From the NCBI GenBank assembly GCA_028564925.1, contig CM053026.1, forward strand, positions 599,902,498 to 599,966,497: 64,000 nt of DNA, given 5' to 3'. Positions 41,509 through 53,110 of this stretch are shown here, in pieces (the first letter of the stretch is position 1; every line of letters starts with the position of its first letter). The position numbers and the translations under genes were made by a program. A model generated the notes under the pieces. It was given only the letters and a program-made list of their open reading frames with translations, made no database searches and was not told the origin of the DNA. The DNA is from Lithobates sylvaticus. Lineage: Eukaryota; Chordata; Amphibia; Anura; Ranidae.

Positions 41509-42200
41509 GAGAAACAGTAGAAAACAGCATAATATGTTAAACCATCAATTACATAAAGTCGGTACATACTGCAAGAAAAAAAAATAGCAGCAATAAAACC
41601 AATGGTGAGTTTAACAACCAGATATGATGTTCATGTTAAAATTACAAGGAGCAATAACAATAACAGGTTGAAAGATGCTTCATATATTTTCCTATTGTGT
41701 AACTGTGAAATCCTTAATAAAATAAATAGCAGTTAAAAGATATGGTGACTGACCTGATTCGAATATTGGCCTTATATTGGCCCTCTGTCCATCCCTCTGT
41801 GCTCGCGGGCAGAAGTAAATGCATATGTAGGTCGTGCAAGCATTTGTAAACAGTGTTCAAACCACACATGTGAGGTATCGCCATGAACGTTAGAGTGAGA
41901 GCAATAATTCTAGTGAAAGATCTCCTCTGTACAGGTAACCTGTAAAAAGTGTCGCCTGTGGAGATTTTTAAGTACCAAAGTTTGTTGCCATTCCATGAGC
42001 GTGCACAATTTTAAAACATGACATGTTAGGTATCTATTTACTTGGCGTAACATCATCTTTAATATTTTACAAAAAATCAGGTTATCTATGGTGTTTATTT
42101 GCATTAAAGTGCGTTTTTAAATAAAAAGATGTTTGAGCATGCACAAATATATTACAAATATCACAACCTCTTAGGTTTATTCATTTATAAATGAATATGA
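41509..42200. other. intergenic with degraded dispersed repeat
   Basis: The stretch 41835-42110 (TGTGAGGTATCGCCATGAACG, split here for length: TGTGAGGTATCGCC then ATGAACGTTAGAGTGAGAG) resembles a common frog repeat and is partly shared, inverted, with 56640-56710. No gene. Confidence 0.4.
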
Positions 42201-42720
42201 AAAGTGTTACTAAATCCAAGACCCTGCATTTATTATATCTGGTCTCCCGCCGTACACAGAACATGGACATGCAATAGTTTTAGCAAATATAAACTGCTAA
42301 ATATCCTTTCTCTTCAGCAGTTAGAGCAGTCTTGTGACTTCTATCAGTGTTTAGCCAAGCACTGGTAAAAAGCTTGTAGGAGAAGTTTTCTGACTGTCCT
42401 ATGAGACTGCAAGATCCCTGACTCTCTGTCTGGACAGTGCTGATTGGCCATGTGCTAATCACATGCACTCTTCCAAGGAAAAAAAAAAAAAACTCTCTAG
42501 CAATACACACCAAACTGAGCATGTTCAGCCTGACTCCATAGGTTCTGTTTTATCAGGTAATTATCAGGGGACAGTTGACGAAGGGGAGGGTCAGAGAAGA
42601 CAGGATCAAACAGCCTTTTTACACAATGCAGAATATTCCCTTAGGCTCCACAGTGAGTATAACAAGCATGCTTTACTGCATATACAGACTGATTTTACTG
42701 TTGTGGGTTTAGTAACACTT
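42201..42720. mobile_element. MITE with AAAGTGTTACTAAA ends
   Basis: Left AAAGTGTTACTAAATCCA pairs with right GGGTTTAGTAACACTT. TTAA follows the right end (42720-42723), but the left flank has no clear partner. Interior non-coding. Confidence 0.6.
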
Positions 42721-42723
42721 TAA

Positions 42724-43432
42724 CAATTAACAATCCAACCATAAAATTACAGATGCCTTAGAAAACAGCACTCTAAGCTGAAACCAATAATCTCTAATTT
42801 CTCAGAACCTAAACAAACTATTTTAAAGAATTGTATTTATTTATTTAATAAATCAGACAAATATCTCTTAAAGCAGTGGCCAAAGGCAAACATTTATTGT
42901 ACCTTACCAATTATTAGATATGATGGCTGCATTTATTTCTTAGCCTTTTTTCCCTTTATTTTCACCTGGTGACCCCTCCGGTAAGTCTTTTGTTTTTCAA
43001 CAGAAGAAGCTCTTTTACAAATGTAGCAGTTAGAGTGTTGAGAAAAAACATATACCATTGACATGGGTTCTTACAAAGATCCGCTTTTATTTATTTGTAT
43101 AAACCCTTTTATCCCAAAATAAAATAAAAACTGTTGTGGTAACTGCTTGTGTAACTGCAATGTGAGCTGGAGTTTGATTTTTAGTTTTGTTAGCATATCT
43201 AAATTTGCCAGTGCATATAACACTCCCCCCCCCCCCCCCCAGACTGACAATGCTGCTGTCCAAATGTGCCCCCTGTGCTCCTTGATCCAGAGTATAGGTA
43301 CTCTAATACAGTATTTTACTGGCTAGATCACCAGGTAAAAACAGCTTAAAATATAAAACGAATGCAGCCACCACATCTAATGATTGGTAAGCTGCAATAT
43401 ATTACAATTTTGGTTTTGGGTTTAATACCACT
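42724..43432. other. intergenic
   Basis: Contains a poly-C run (about 43226-43241). No gene or complete element recognised. Confidence 0.5.
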
Positions 43433-43436
43433 TTAA

Positions 43437-44438
43437 CCACTAGCTGACCGCCCACTGTCAAATGACAGCGGGACGGTGCAGCTCTTGTGGCGGGCCGCCG
43501 TCATATGACGGCGCTCGCTTTTTGGCCACTGGGGGGCGCGCACGCGCCGCGGGAGGCGCACGCGCGTGCCCGCCGCGTAGCTGGGGACCCGGTGCGCGTG
43601 CCCGGCGGTCGCGATGACCGCCAGGCACACGCGATTGCCCGGTAATCGAGCAGGACGTGGATCTGTGTGTGTAAACACACAGATCCACGTCCTGTCAGAG
43701 GAGAGGAGACCGATGGTGTGTCCCTTGTACATAGGGACACCGATCGGTCCCCTCCCCCAGTCAGTCCCCTCCCCCCACAGTTAGAATCACTAAGATAGGG
43801 TACATATTAACCCCTGCAGCACCCCCTAGTGTTAACCCCTTCCCTGCCAGTCACATTTATACAGTAATCAATGCATTTTTATAGCACGGATCGCTGTATA
43901 AATGTGAATGGTCCCAAAAATGTGTCAAAAGTGTCCGAAGTGTCCGCCGCAATGTCGCAGTCACGATAAAAATCGCAAATCGCCGCCATTACTAGTAAAA
44001 AAAAAATAATAATAAAAATGCTATAAATCTATCCCCTATTTTGTAGATGCTATAACTTTTGCGCAAACCAATCAATATAAGCTTATTGCGATTTTTTTTA
44101 CCAAAAATATGTAGAAGAATACGTATCAGCCTAAACTGAGGAAAAAATTTGTTTTAAAAAAAAAAAAAATTTGGATATTTATTATAATAAAAAGTAAAAA
44201 AATATTATGTTTTTTCAAACTTGTCGCTTTTCTTTTGTTTATAGCGCAAGAAATAAAAAACGCAGAGGTGATCAAATACCACCAAAATAAAGCTCTATCT
44301 GTGGGGAAAAAATGATAAAATTTTTATTTGGGTACAGCGTTGCATGACCGCGCAATTGTCATTCAAAATGCGACAGCGCTGAAAGCTAAAAAAATGGCTT
44401 GGTCAGGAAGGAGGTGTTCGTGCCTGGTAGGCAAGTAG
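43437..44438. mobile_element. TTAA-target element, non-autonomous, about 1.0 kb
   Basis: TTAA at 43433-43436 and 44439-44442. Ends CCACTAGCTGACCGCCC and, inverted, CTACTTGCCTACCAGGC are two decayed versions of one CCACTTGCCGACC-like terminus. The left part has GC-rich dyads (CAAATGACAGCGGGACGG, ACGTGGATCTGTGTGTG with its complement at 43654-43697), and the right part is AT-rich. A fragment of the family starts at 25624. Confidence 0.7.
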
Positions 44439-44587
44439 TTAAAATGTCTATGCAGTGTAAAAAGTCACTCGGATCTTTTTCCAGCTCAAATGTCCACAAT
44501 AATTGAGCTGAAAGTACTTAGTTTCTATATATCTGTGGCTGTGGAAACCATTTGAAATCTTTAGCTAGCCGTATGGTTAGGGCTTGA

Positions 44588-44651
44588 TTGAGGGGGGCAC
44601 CATGGTTAAACTGATGTCCTAAGCACAGTTTAACCATGGTGCCCCCCTCAA
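44588..44651. repeat. perfect 26-bp hairpin
   Basis: TTGAGGGGGGCACCATGGTT and the following AAACTG pair without mismatch with 44626-44651; the loop is 12 bases. There is no T-run after it on either strand that would suggest an RNA polymerase III gene end. Confidence 0.9.
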
Positions 44652-45246
44652 CCCCTCTATTGCTTTACTAACAAAAAGTGCTAAAAGTGAAATAAAAGTT
44701 TCTAAACTTTCTTCAGATTTCTTCCAGGTCAGCCCCAGGCCAGACCCCAACTATATAATATAATATCTTTATCATTTTAATTATTTAACAGATTAGGCAT
44801 AGATCAAAATCAAGCAACTGACTGACATCTTTTAAGTATACTTGATGAGGAAGTCGGGATATGAAGGTAGGGAAGCCCCATAGACGTCTATAGGGCTGTA
44901 ATGCTCCTGCACTCGCTGTCACAATAAGAGAGCGAGGCCATGCGGGGCACCACCCACATGGCCGCGTCATTGATTCACAGATCCCTTTGTGGCTGTCAGC
45001 TTGTTTTTCTCAATAAACTACCTGTAGTGCTCAACAGAGCTTCCTGTTATTCAGTAACTGCCTGCTCATATCGGAGGTACAGACAGACAGACACACAGAC
45101 AGTCTGCAGGACCATGGCATTGCACCCATCTGCTGATTGTGGGGGTAATACTTTACAGGCTCCTAACAGAAAATAAAAATAAATGCATATCTTTTTACCC
45201 GCAAAACAAATGTGCATGTATTATTTTTTGTAAAGGAGGACTTATC
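44652..45246. other. intergenic
   Basis: No gene recognised. A small (ACAG)n run lies at 45080-45100. Confidence 0.5.
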
Positions 45247-48200
45247 GTTTCTGTTTCAATATGTTTATTGAGATTTTCAATGCAAATATAAAAATAACAA
45301 TATAGACAATACCCCATCCTACAGGCCAACATAGCCTGTCGAGAGAGATATACACGTATAGGTTAGCTATGCAACAATAAATGCTTGAAATACAGCTGTG
45401 TATACATTTCTATGCATAAATAGTAATTGCACATGAGCTATCAGTATAATGATTTGCATTAACATCTCATTGTTCCTGGTAGAGAAATAAAATGGGGGAA
45501 ATCCAGGGCAAGCGATGGAGATGTCCCATTCAACCCCAGAGAGCCCCCACAGGCCACTCCAAAGGGATCACGCTATGGCCTGCACGGCCCCTCCGGAGGC
45601 CGACCAAGTACCTTGAACCTGCTCAGCCCCTGTCAACTGTTACAGTAATGGATCATAATATACAACCCTATATCACTAAAGTGCATTGATTGCTTATGTT
45701 GGGTTGAAATTCCCCACGATGAATAATCTCCCGCTATATTCAATAATTCAAAAATAATATATTAAATCTGAAGGGGCAATGTGGAACAGGATGGAGAGAG
45801 GTACAAAAAGAGAAGAAAGAATAGCAGTGGAGAATCGAGGAAGAGAAGAAGAAAAGAAGAGCAAGGGATCCAGTAGAGCCTGCTTAGGGGGTTATTTGAC
45901 CTGGGTATAGGGGGACTTTAATATACAACGCCCAGGACTCCCAAATTGCTTCAAACTTAGGTACTTTGTCTAAAAGTTTTGCTGCCATTTGTTCTTGGGT
46001 CATGATTAAAGAGATTTTGCACTTTGTTGCTAGTATTGAGACTCTGGGCTTCTTCCAAGCCCCCGCCTAGGAAATTTTGGCTCCCAAAAGCATAAAGAAT
46101 ATCAGGATTTGAGTTTGTTTAGGAGTTTTGTCTATTCTGTGGTTCAAAAGAGCGATTGTGGGGTCCTGGGAAACTTCTATACCAGTGACTTTCCTCACTA
46201 AAATAATTTGTTCCAGAAGCTTCTAATACGTGGGCAGGTCCACCAAATGTAGTACATGGAGCCTGCCTGATTACAACCCCTAAAACACAAAGGGGACGTG
46301 TCTGGATAAATTCTTGCTAGTCTGGTGGTGACATAGTACCATCTAGTGAGTATTTTAACATTTTCTTCAATTTGATCAATATTTATAATATCTTTGTAGG
46401 AGCGTCGGAAGGAGAGAAACCATTTTTCAGGATCCAGTTGGAGTTCCAGTTCAGACTCCCAAGCTTGAGCATAGAAGGGTGTGTTTGTCTTGTCCACCAA
46501 ATGCCACCTCTCTGATACATGAGGTTGGAGCACCATCGTTTATAGACTTTGGGTTTGGGAGGTTCAGGTTTATCTGTCCATAAGGTGTGTAGGAAGTGCA
46601 TAATCTGGGAAAATATGAACTTCTCAGCATTAGGCATCTCCAGTTTGTTGGAACAATAACCGAGTGTGAGTGGGCCAGAGGAGGTGAAGAAGTGATCTGT
46701 TCTAAATAATCCCTTGTTTAACCACCACTGAAAGGCTAGAATGTTCATCCCTGGCTTAAAGTTCAGGTTATGGAATAGATGGGCGAGGGGTTTTATAGTA
46801 GAGATTAAAGTGACCTGTTTGTGAAGTACATCACAAAGCGTCAGAGAGTGAGAAAGGGTAGAAGCTAAGATGGGGGGGTCTCTGTTTTGGAGGGCTCCAC
46901 ATTAGGAAGTCAATTTTGTGTGGTGAGGGGCTGCCTGTCTCTCTATAGCTATCCAGTCCAGTTTGGGGTCCTTCGAGTACACCGTGGAGATCTGTGCCAG
47001 TTGAGCCGCCTGATAATACCACCATAAGTTTGGGAGTCCTAGCCCTCCCTGAGTTTTGAGCCGGAAAAAAACTTCTTTTGAAAAACAGTGTTCCTTTTTC
47101 CCCCAGACAAAATTTATGATTTTAAATTGGAATGCAGAGATAACCGTTTTGTTTAAAGGAATGGGGAGGGAGCGGAAAACGTAGAGGCATCAATGCCATC
47201 TTTACCGCGTTGATCCTACCAAGCCAGGACAGACCGCATTTCAACCAAGTCTTAAGATCCTCCTCCAGTTTCCGAAACATTGGAGGGTAGTTAGAGATAT
47301 ATAGTTTGTTCACCTTATTGGGGAGTGTGATTCCCAAGTATGGTATAGATTCAGAGGCCCAGGAAAAAGGGAAGTGATGTTTCAATTGGTTGACCGGGTT
47401 TTGAGGGGCCGAGATATTTAATGCAAGTTATTTAGAAACATTAAGACTGAGGCACGAGATAGCGCCGAAATCTTGAAGTGTTTGGAATATATTGAGGGTG
47501 GAGATTATCGGGGAGGTGACAAAGAGCAGCATATCGTAGGCGAATAAAGCGCATTTATGCTCTTGGGTGCACAAGATCCCCCTTTAATATCTGGGTTGGA
47601 TCTGATAGCTATTGCTAGCATTTTGATAGCGATTGCAAATATGAGCGGTGATAGAGGGCATCCCTGTCTAGTGCCCTTAAGAATGTTAAAACTTTCTGAG
47701 TAGGGACGCAACAGCCAGATTTGGGAGCTTGGGGTAGAATATAGGGAGTGAATAATTCCTATGAAATTGGGGCCAAATCCCCGCCTTTCCAAAATTTCGA
47801 AGGACCATGCGATGGAATCAAAAGCCTTCTGCAGATCAATTGAGATCAGAAAGCCTTTCAGGGGGGTTCCTCCATCACAATGGAAATGCAGTAAAGTGAT
47901 TATGTCTGTCGCTCTCCTAACTTGGTCCGGGCCCTGTCTCCCCGGAATGAAGTCCACCTGGTCTTTGTGTATGCACTTAGCGATAAAGCTAGTCATTCTT
48001 GATGCAGGGATTTTTGGCATAATTTTGATGTCATTGTTTATGAGGGATATCGGGCGATAATTACCAACCTCGCTCCCATCTTTCCCTGGTTTAGGGATAA
48101 CTGATATAAAGGCTGTATTTAAATCTTTATCCAGGGGGGCTCCGTCCCGTAGAGAATTAAAAAACTGTATCATATAGGGGGCTAGGGTTGGTCCAAATTT

Positions 48201-48934
48201 TTATTAGTAACATCCCGAAAAACTGTCTGGGCCTGGGGCTGAGCCCTGTTTAAGCGATTTTATCACCTTAAAGACCTCTTCCATTGAAAAGGGTTTGTCT
48301 AGGAGTTCCCTATGTGTACCCGTTATTTTGGGAAATGTTAAATCCCGGAGAAAGAAGTCTATTTTGTTAAGGGCAGGAGGGTCACTGGCTGTGTAAAGTT
48401 TGGAGTAGCAATCTTGGAAGGACTTCATGATGCGGATAGGGTTTTGGGTCAGGTCTCCCAAAGCAGTGCGGATCTTAGGAAAAGATAAAATAAGTGTTTT
48501 GGGGCTCAATTTGGCCGCTAGTTTAGCTCCTATTTTGTTTAATTGATAATAGAATTTTTCACCTGTCTATCTGAGGTGTTTTTCTGCTGCGGTGGTCAGC
48601 GCTAGCTTAATTTGCACTCAAGCCATCTCTAATTCTAGTAAAGAGTCAGGTGTGGGTTTACGTTTATGTGATTTGCTTATTGAGAGGAATTCCCTCGTTA
48701 GTTTCTGAACTTCCGCTTTACATTCATGTATTATATGAGAGGATAATTGGATTTGTTTCCCCCTCAGCACCGTCTTATGGGCCACCCAAAGTGTCGATGG
48801 GGAAACTGCACCGTTGTCATTGTCAAGAAGAATTCCTGGAGGGATTTCTCAAGAATAGTGCAGTGTGCCGGGTTGCTCAGTAGTGATTCGTTAAGATGCC
48901 ATTTATAGCCCCCCCCCCAGGGGACATCTTATGG

Positions 48935-49070
48935 CAGTGATGGGGAACCTTGGCACCCCAGATGTTTTGGAACTATATTTCCCATGATGCTCATGCACGC
49001 TGCAGTGTAGTGGAGTATCATGGGAAATGTAGTTCCAAAACATCTGGGTTGCCAAGGTTCGCCATCACTG
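48935..49070. mobile_element. hAT MITE, 136 bp, second copy
   Basis: Same length and ends as 6058-6193 (CAGTGATGGGGAACCTTGG ... GGTTCGCCATCACTG). Exact 8-bp duplication tcttatgg at 48927-48934 and 49071-49078. It is inserted in the LINE, so it is younger than that copy. Confidence 0.93.
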
Positions 49071-49117
49071 TCTTATGGAAAGAGACATGATAGAATGGTC
49101 TGATAGGGATGTAAAAA

Positions 49118-49644
49118 CAGGGACAAAGAAGCGCCTTCTAACTGTAGCAGTTATAACATTTAATAAATAAAAACCATAATGGAAACACTCACAAACGAGC
49201 GATAACAAACAGCATGAGTATCAGTATCATCTGCGTTGCCCTGGGGACTGCCCGGTGCCTAGTGTCACTGGCTGGAAGGTATGTATGACTGTCTTGTGTC
49301 CGGTTACACTGGTGGAGCCCAACGCTCCCGGAAAGCTGGGACAGGAATCAGCGTTGCACAGGAAACACGGCAAGGTGTTGTCACTTCCGGGTACGGGATC
49401 AGCGGGAAGGTGCGTGTGTTCGGAGCATGCGTGCTCCAGAGGAAGTTGGGCTCCACTAGTGTAACCGGACACAAGACAGTCATAGTTCCAGCCAGTGACA
49501 CTTGGCACTAGGCAGTCCCCGGACGGCATGGATGATACCGATACCCATGCTGTTTGTTATCGCTCGTTTGTGAGTGTTTCCATTATGGTTTTTATTTATT
49601 AAATATTCTAACTGCTACACTTAGAAGGTGATGCTTTGTCCCTG
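49118..49644. mobile_element. palindromic DNA element inside the LINE
   Basis: Ends CAGGGACAAAGAAGCGCC and its partner GCTTTGTCCCTG; arms of about 190 bp pair through GTAGCAGTTATAACATTTAA, CACTCACAAACGAGCGATAA and GACTGTCTTGTGTCCGGTTA. Arm differences are few. No clear target duplication, so the superfamily is not assigned. Confidence 0.75.
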
Positions 49645-51448
49645 TTATGTTCCAGAGTTACTTCTATCTGTAAGCTGGCTGCCTTTTGGGATAAGCATTC
49701 CTAACAATTCACATGGACTATATGTCATGGACTTGAATACTTGAAAATTTGCCCTATGTACTAGTCCCATTGCCACAATTTTCCAATATAGCCTCACCCA
49801 GAGTGTGCTAAATTAAACATTGTTTGTATGTTTCTGATAAGGATGTATCTCTGATTTTAGAGGCAGTGGCTAGAGGGATGGTGGAGGCTGGTAAGAAAAT
49901 GTGGTCTATCCTGGCATTAGTTTGGTATGGGGCAGAATAATGTGTATAGTCTTTAGCATTAGGGTTTAGTTCCCTCTAGATATCTACTAAACTAAGCGTG
50001 TTTATTTGTTGTGCTATTTTTAAGCTTTGTCTCGGTGGGCGTTTATCCTTTGGTGTTTTCGATCTGGACTATTCCAAGGAGAGGTTAAACGGTAGATTTG
50101 AATTTCCGCCAAGAATGACAGTTCCCTTAAAGTATGGTTTTAATTTATCTATCAAGGATTCCAAAAATTTTACCTGACCCTTGTTAGGGGCATTGTATGA
50201 AACAAATGTATAAGTCCCCCCATCTATGGAGCCCTCAATCAGTAAATATCGGCCCTCTGAATCTGTAAAACCTATGAAGTTGAAAAATTAATTTTTTTGG
50301 AGGAGCATATTGCTGCCCCTCTAGCTTTATTTTTAGCGTTAGCTAGATAGAATTGAGGGAAACTTTGATGAAGAAATGTTGGATCATAGGAGGAAGTATG
50401 GAAAATTACGTCCGCCTTTAAGGTGTTAAAGTTGGGTCTTGTGAGAGAGAATCATTCATTTCCGATTTGGGTGTGTAGGAGCAGTCATGGATTAAAGTAG
50501 TGAATGTGCGCTAAATTTAAAGGTTTCTCACCCCAAGAACAGAGGTGTGCTCACATGGTCCCTGGTATCCCGAGCTTCCGAGTTAAGTATGGAAAGACTC
50601 ATGAATTGCCTTGAGCAGGGAGAGAGCTGGATGGAGAAGAGAGAAGAGAAGTAGATGGAGAAAGATTGATCAATATACAAACGTAAACATTAATCAATTA
50701 ATTAATCAATTAATTGATCAATCAAGTAAACATTAAAGTACATGTCGAAAGGGGAAGGGACCTGCCACTCTCCCTCCCCCCGATCCTAGGAGCAGGAGCT
50801 CCTCCCTCACCCCAGTTATGCGGGCTGTCTCTGAAAGGAGAACATCATCCCTTCAGCCACTGATGGAGGTGCATTGCTACCGTTCCGGTCACCCCACCAT
50901 AAGACATTGGCAATAGCTGCTGATAGACAAAACCTCATCCCAATGAATAAGGTCAAAATACAATAGAAGTAGTTGCTTCCCAGAAGACCCGTGACTCCAG
51001 CGAGAGATCCCATAACCCAGGAAGTCCCCCGCTGTCATCACTGGACCACTGGGAAACAACTGCTATAGCCCACCAATAATATCTGTTGAAATCAAACTGC
51101 AGTCCCGTACATTACAGTATTCTGTTGCTCTACCCCTCTGCAATGGGGACAATGAAAAACTAAAAGAAAAAAAAAAACAACCAATCCCGGTGTGCAGATT
51201 CTTTGGCATGTTTGGGACATCAACTGTTGATAACACAGAGAAGCAAAGAAGAAAAATAATTTTTTATTTTTAAAAAATTGGGGGAGCTTTAGGGGGGAGG
51301 GGTGCCCAAAAAGAGCAACTGGATCCTAGTGGCTTGGGGTGGAGAAAAACAGAAACTCCCTAACTGCAGGAATCTGAGTTTGTTGTAAAAAAAAAAACGG
51401 TTGAGAACAGGCCCCCCAAAGGGGGTGTAAGTGAACGTTCAAGTTGAG

Positions 51449-52589
51449 TCAGGTGGAATCCTCAGATTCAAAAGAACAGTTCCGGAAGGAACTAAGTAGA
51501 GTAGGACTTCCAGCATTGTGGGATTTCACAGTGGGGGGGGGGGGGCGAGAGTCCTTAGACCTTTTCGGCCGCTGCTTCTTCCAGACAGTAAGTGGGCTAG
51601 GTGGAGATAGGCATTTCGTAGAGGGGGGTCCTCTGCTAGTGGGAGGCTGTGGAATCTCCTGAGTGATCAGTCCCAGGTGTACAAGTAGGCGTTCACCTTC
51701 TACACAGGATGAGAAGTCAAAGGACTCATTCTGGTGGGAGAAATTCAGGCGAAAAGGGAAGGCCCATCTGTAGGCAATTTCTTTTTGCGTTGGAACCTGG
51801 AGCAAGGGTTTCGATGAGCATCTTTTTTGGACAGTGTAGAGAGAAAGGTCAGCAAAAACCTGAATTTGGTGGCCCTGAATTGAGAGCTTATCTGAGTTGT
51901 GCAAAGTTTTCATCACCTCTTCTTTAACTGCGTAGAATTGGGGTTCTGGGGAGGCCATCTTTCCGTAAAGGTTGTAGGGCCCTGTGTGCTCTGTCCAGTT
52001 CTATTCTGTGTTCTGGAATGTCCGGTATTAGGTCCCGAAAGAGGGAGCGGACTGCTGTGGGAACGTCTTTCACCGATTCAGAAAGACCCCGGATTCTAAA
52101 GTTGTACCGTCTGGATACATTTTACAGGTCAGCAATTTTGAATAGGGCTGTTTACAGTTGGTCCTGAAGGTCCTGAATTGTGGCAGAGTTCTGATTCATT
52201 CTAGCTGCAGCCTGACCAGTTTTCTTCTCGATAGTTTCAATATGAACCCCTATTTGCTGCAGATCAGCATGTGTAGATGAAGTGATTTGAGCTGCTGTTT
52301 GAGCCAAGCCCCTTGTTAACACGTTTAAGAAAGCAGCCATCACTGCAGGCAAGTCTGCAGAGGTGTGAGATAAGGTATGAGTCCCAGTGTCACAGTTGTC
52401 TGGGGTGGCCAGTAAGTCACTCATGGGTGTTAGGTGAAAGCCTTCCATTGACCTGCCAATTATTGATTCTGTGGAAGAAGGGGATAATGTGCCCATTTGG
52501 GGGTTACTCATTGTGGCAATCCCCTGTGTGATAGTTGGTGCTGAAGCAGCGTCCTGATCCACTATGGATTCGTCTGGCTCTGGGTCCAT
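51449..52589 (-). pseudogene. LINE ORF1 (RNA-binding protein), broken
   Basis: The N-terminal piece (52589-52152) begins MDPEPDESIVDQDAASAPTI and ends in a heptad-like segment (IGVHIETIEKKTGQAAARMN) that suggests the ORF1 coiled coil. The C-terminal piece (51958-51449) carries IQVFADLSLYTVQKRCSSKP and YRWAFPFRLNF, the RNA-binding and C-terminal domain blocks of L1-type ORF1p, followed by a low-complexity Pro/Ser tail. ORF1p coats the LINE RNA. About 190 bases and at least one frame change separate the two pieces. Confidence 0.8.
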
Positions 52590-53027
52590 GCCTCATGCAG
52601 CCGCGGCCGATATTTTAGGAAGGACGGGCTGCTTCAGTGTGGATTCCAGCTGGCGGGAGAGGTCCCTCCGTGCGGAGCTCACTGACATAAGGTGGTTCCC
52701 AGGGCTGACCCAGAACGATTGGCGGTGGAGCAGGCTCGGTCCGCAGGCTCTGTCGGCTGCGGCGGGGATCAACGGGCCAGAACAGTGCGGCGCTCCGTGT
52801 TTATGCAGCCATCTTGGGGAACTTCGTGCATGCGCCTCGAGAACTTTAATCCAATCCTACTCTTTAAATAGTATTAACCATATACATCCTAACTGAATTA
52901 TTTACTACACATAAATTAGTCCAGCCATCACAGCTCAAACTAATAATAATATAACTTAACAATAAACTGTCCCCTTCAGACGAAGGGACTTAACCAAACC
53001 ACATAACATCAGGCTACGACAACCACG

Positions 53028-53110
53028 CGCGTGTGTTCTTAAGCTGTCACTGCCGCTCAGACGAACAAAAAAATGTTTCTCCTATATATAGGTACTCCAT
53101 TCCGTGCCTG
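53028..53110 (-). repeat. 3'-side terminal direct repeat of the Ngaro-like element
   Basis: Shares TTCTTAAGCTxTCACxGCCG and CTCCTATATATAGGTACTCCA-type blocks with 59283-59352, same orientation. Confidence 0.65.

Larger units (their letters stand above)
46198..50500 (-). pseudogene. LINE ORF2: endonuclease, reverse transcriptase, C-terminal domain (broken)
   Basis: The endonuclease part (50480-49660) keeps TYTFVSYNAPNKGQ and VILGGNSNLPF, where the usual GDFN of the nuclease reads GGNSN. The RT part (48173-47505) keeps SVIPKPGKD, NYRPISLINNDIK, DLQKAFDSIAW (motif A) and GTRQGCPLSPLIFAIAI (motif B). The motif C region, read in the adjacent frame near 47535, appears as FAYDMLLF instead of FADD, so a catalytic Asp is lost. 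Later pieces are YLGITLPNKVNKLYISNYPP with LSWLGRINAVKM (47385-47122) and the C-terminal region with a CFRGCNQAGSMYYIWWTCP Cys-His block (46536-46198). It is cut into at least five frames and is inactive. Confidence 0.88.
45247..52840 (-). mobile_element. L1-clade LINE, nearly full length but decayed
   Basis: On the minus strand the order is GC-rich 5' region (52590-52840), ORF1 (about 52589-51449), endonuclease (about 50480-49660), reverse transcriptase (about 48510-47120), C-terminal part (to about 46198) and a 3' region ending in CTCAATAAACATATTGAAAC (about 45255). ORF1 and ORF2 order and content match L1/Tx1-type LINEs. Two DNA elements (48935-49070 and 49118-49644) are inserted between the endonuclease and RT parts. 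Many frame breaks make it inactive. Confidence 0.88.
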
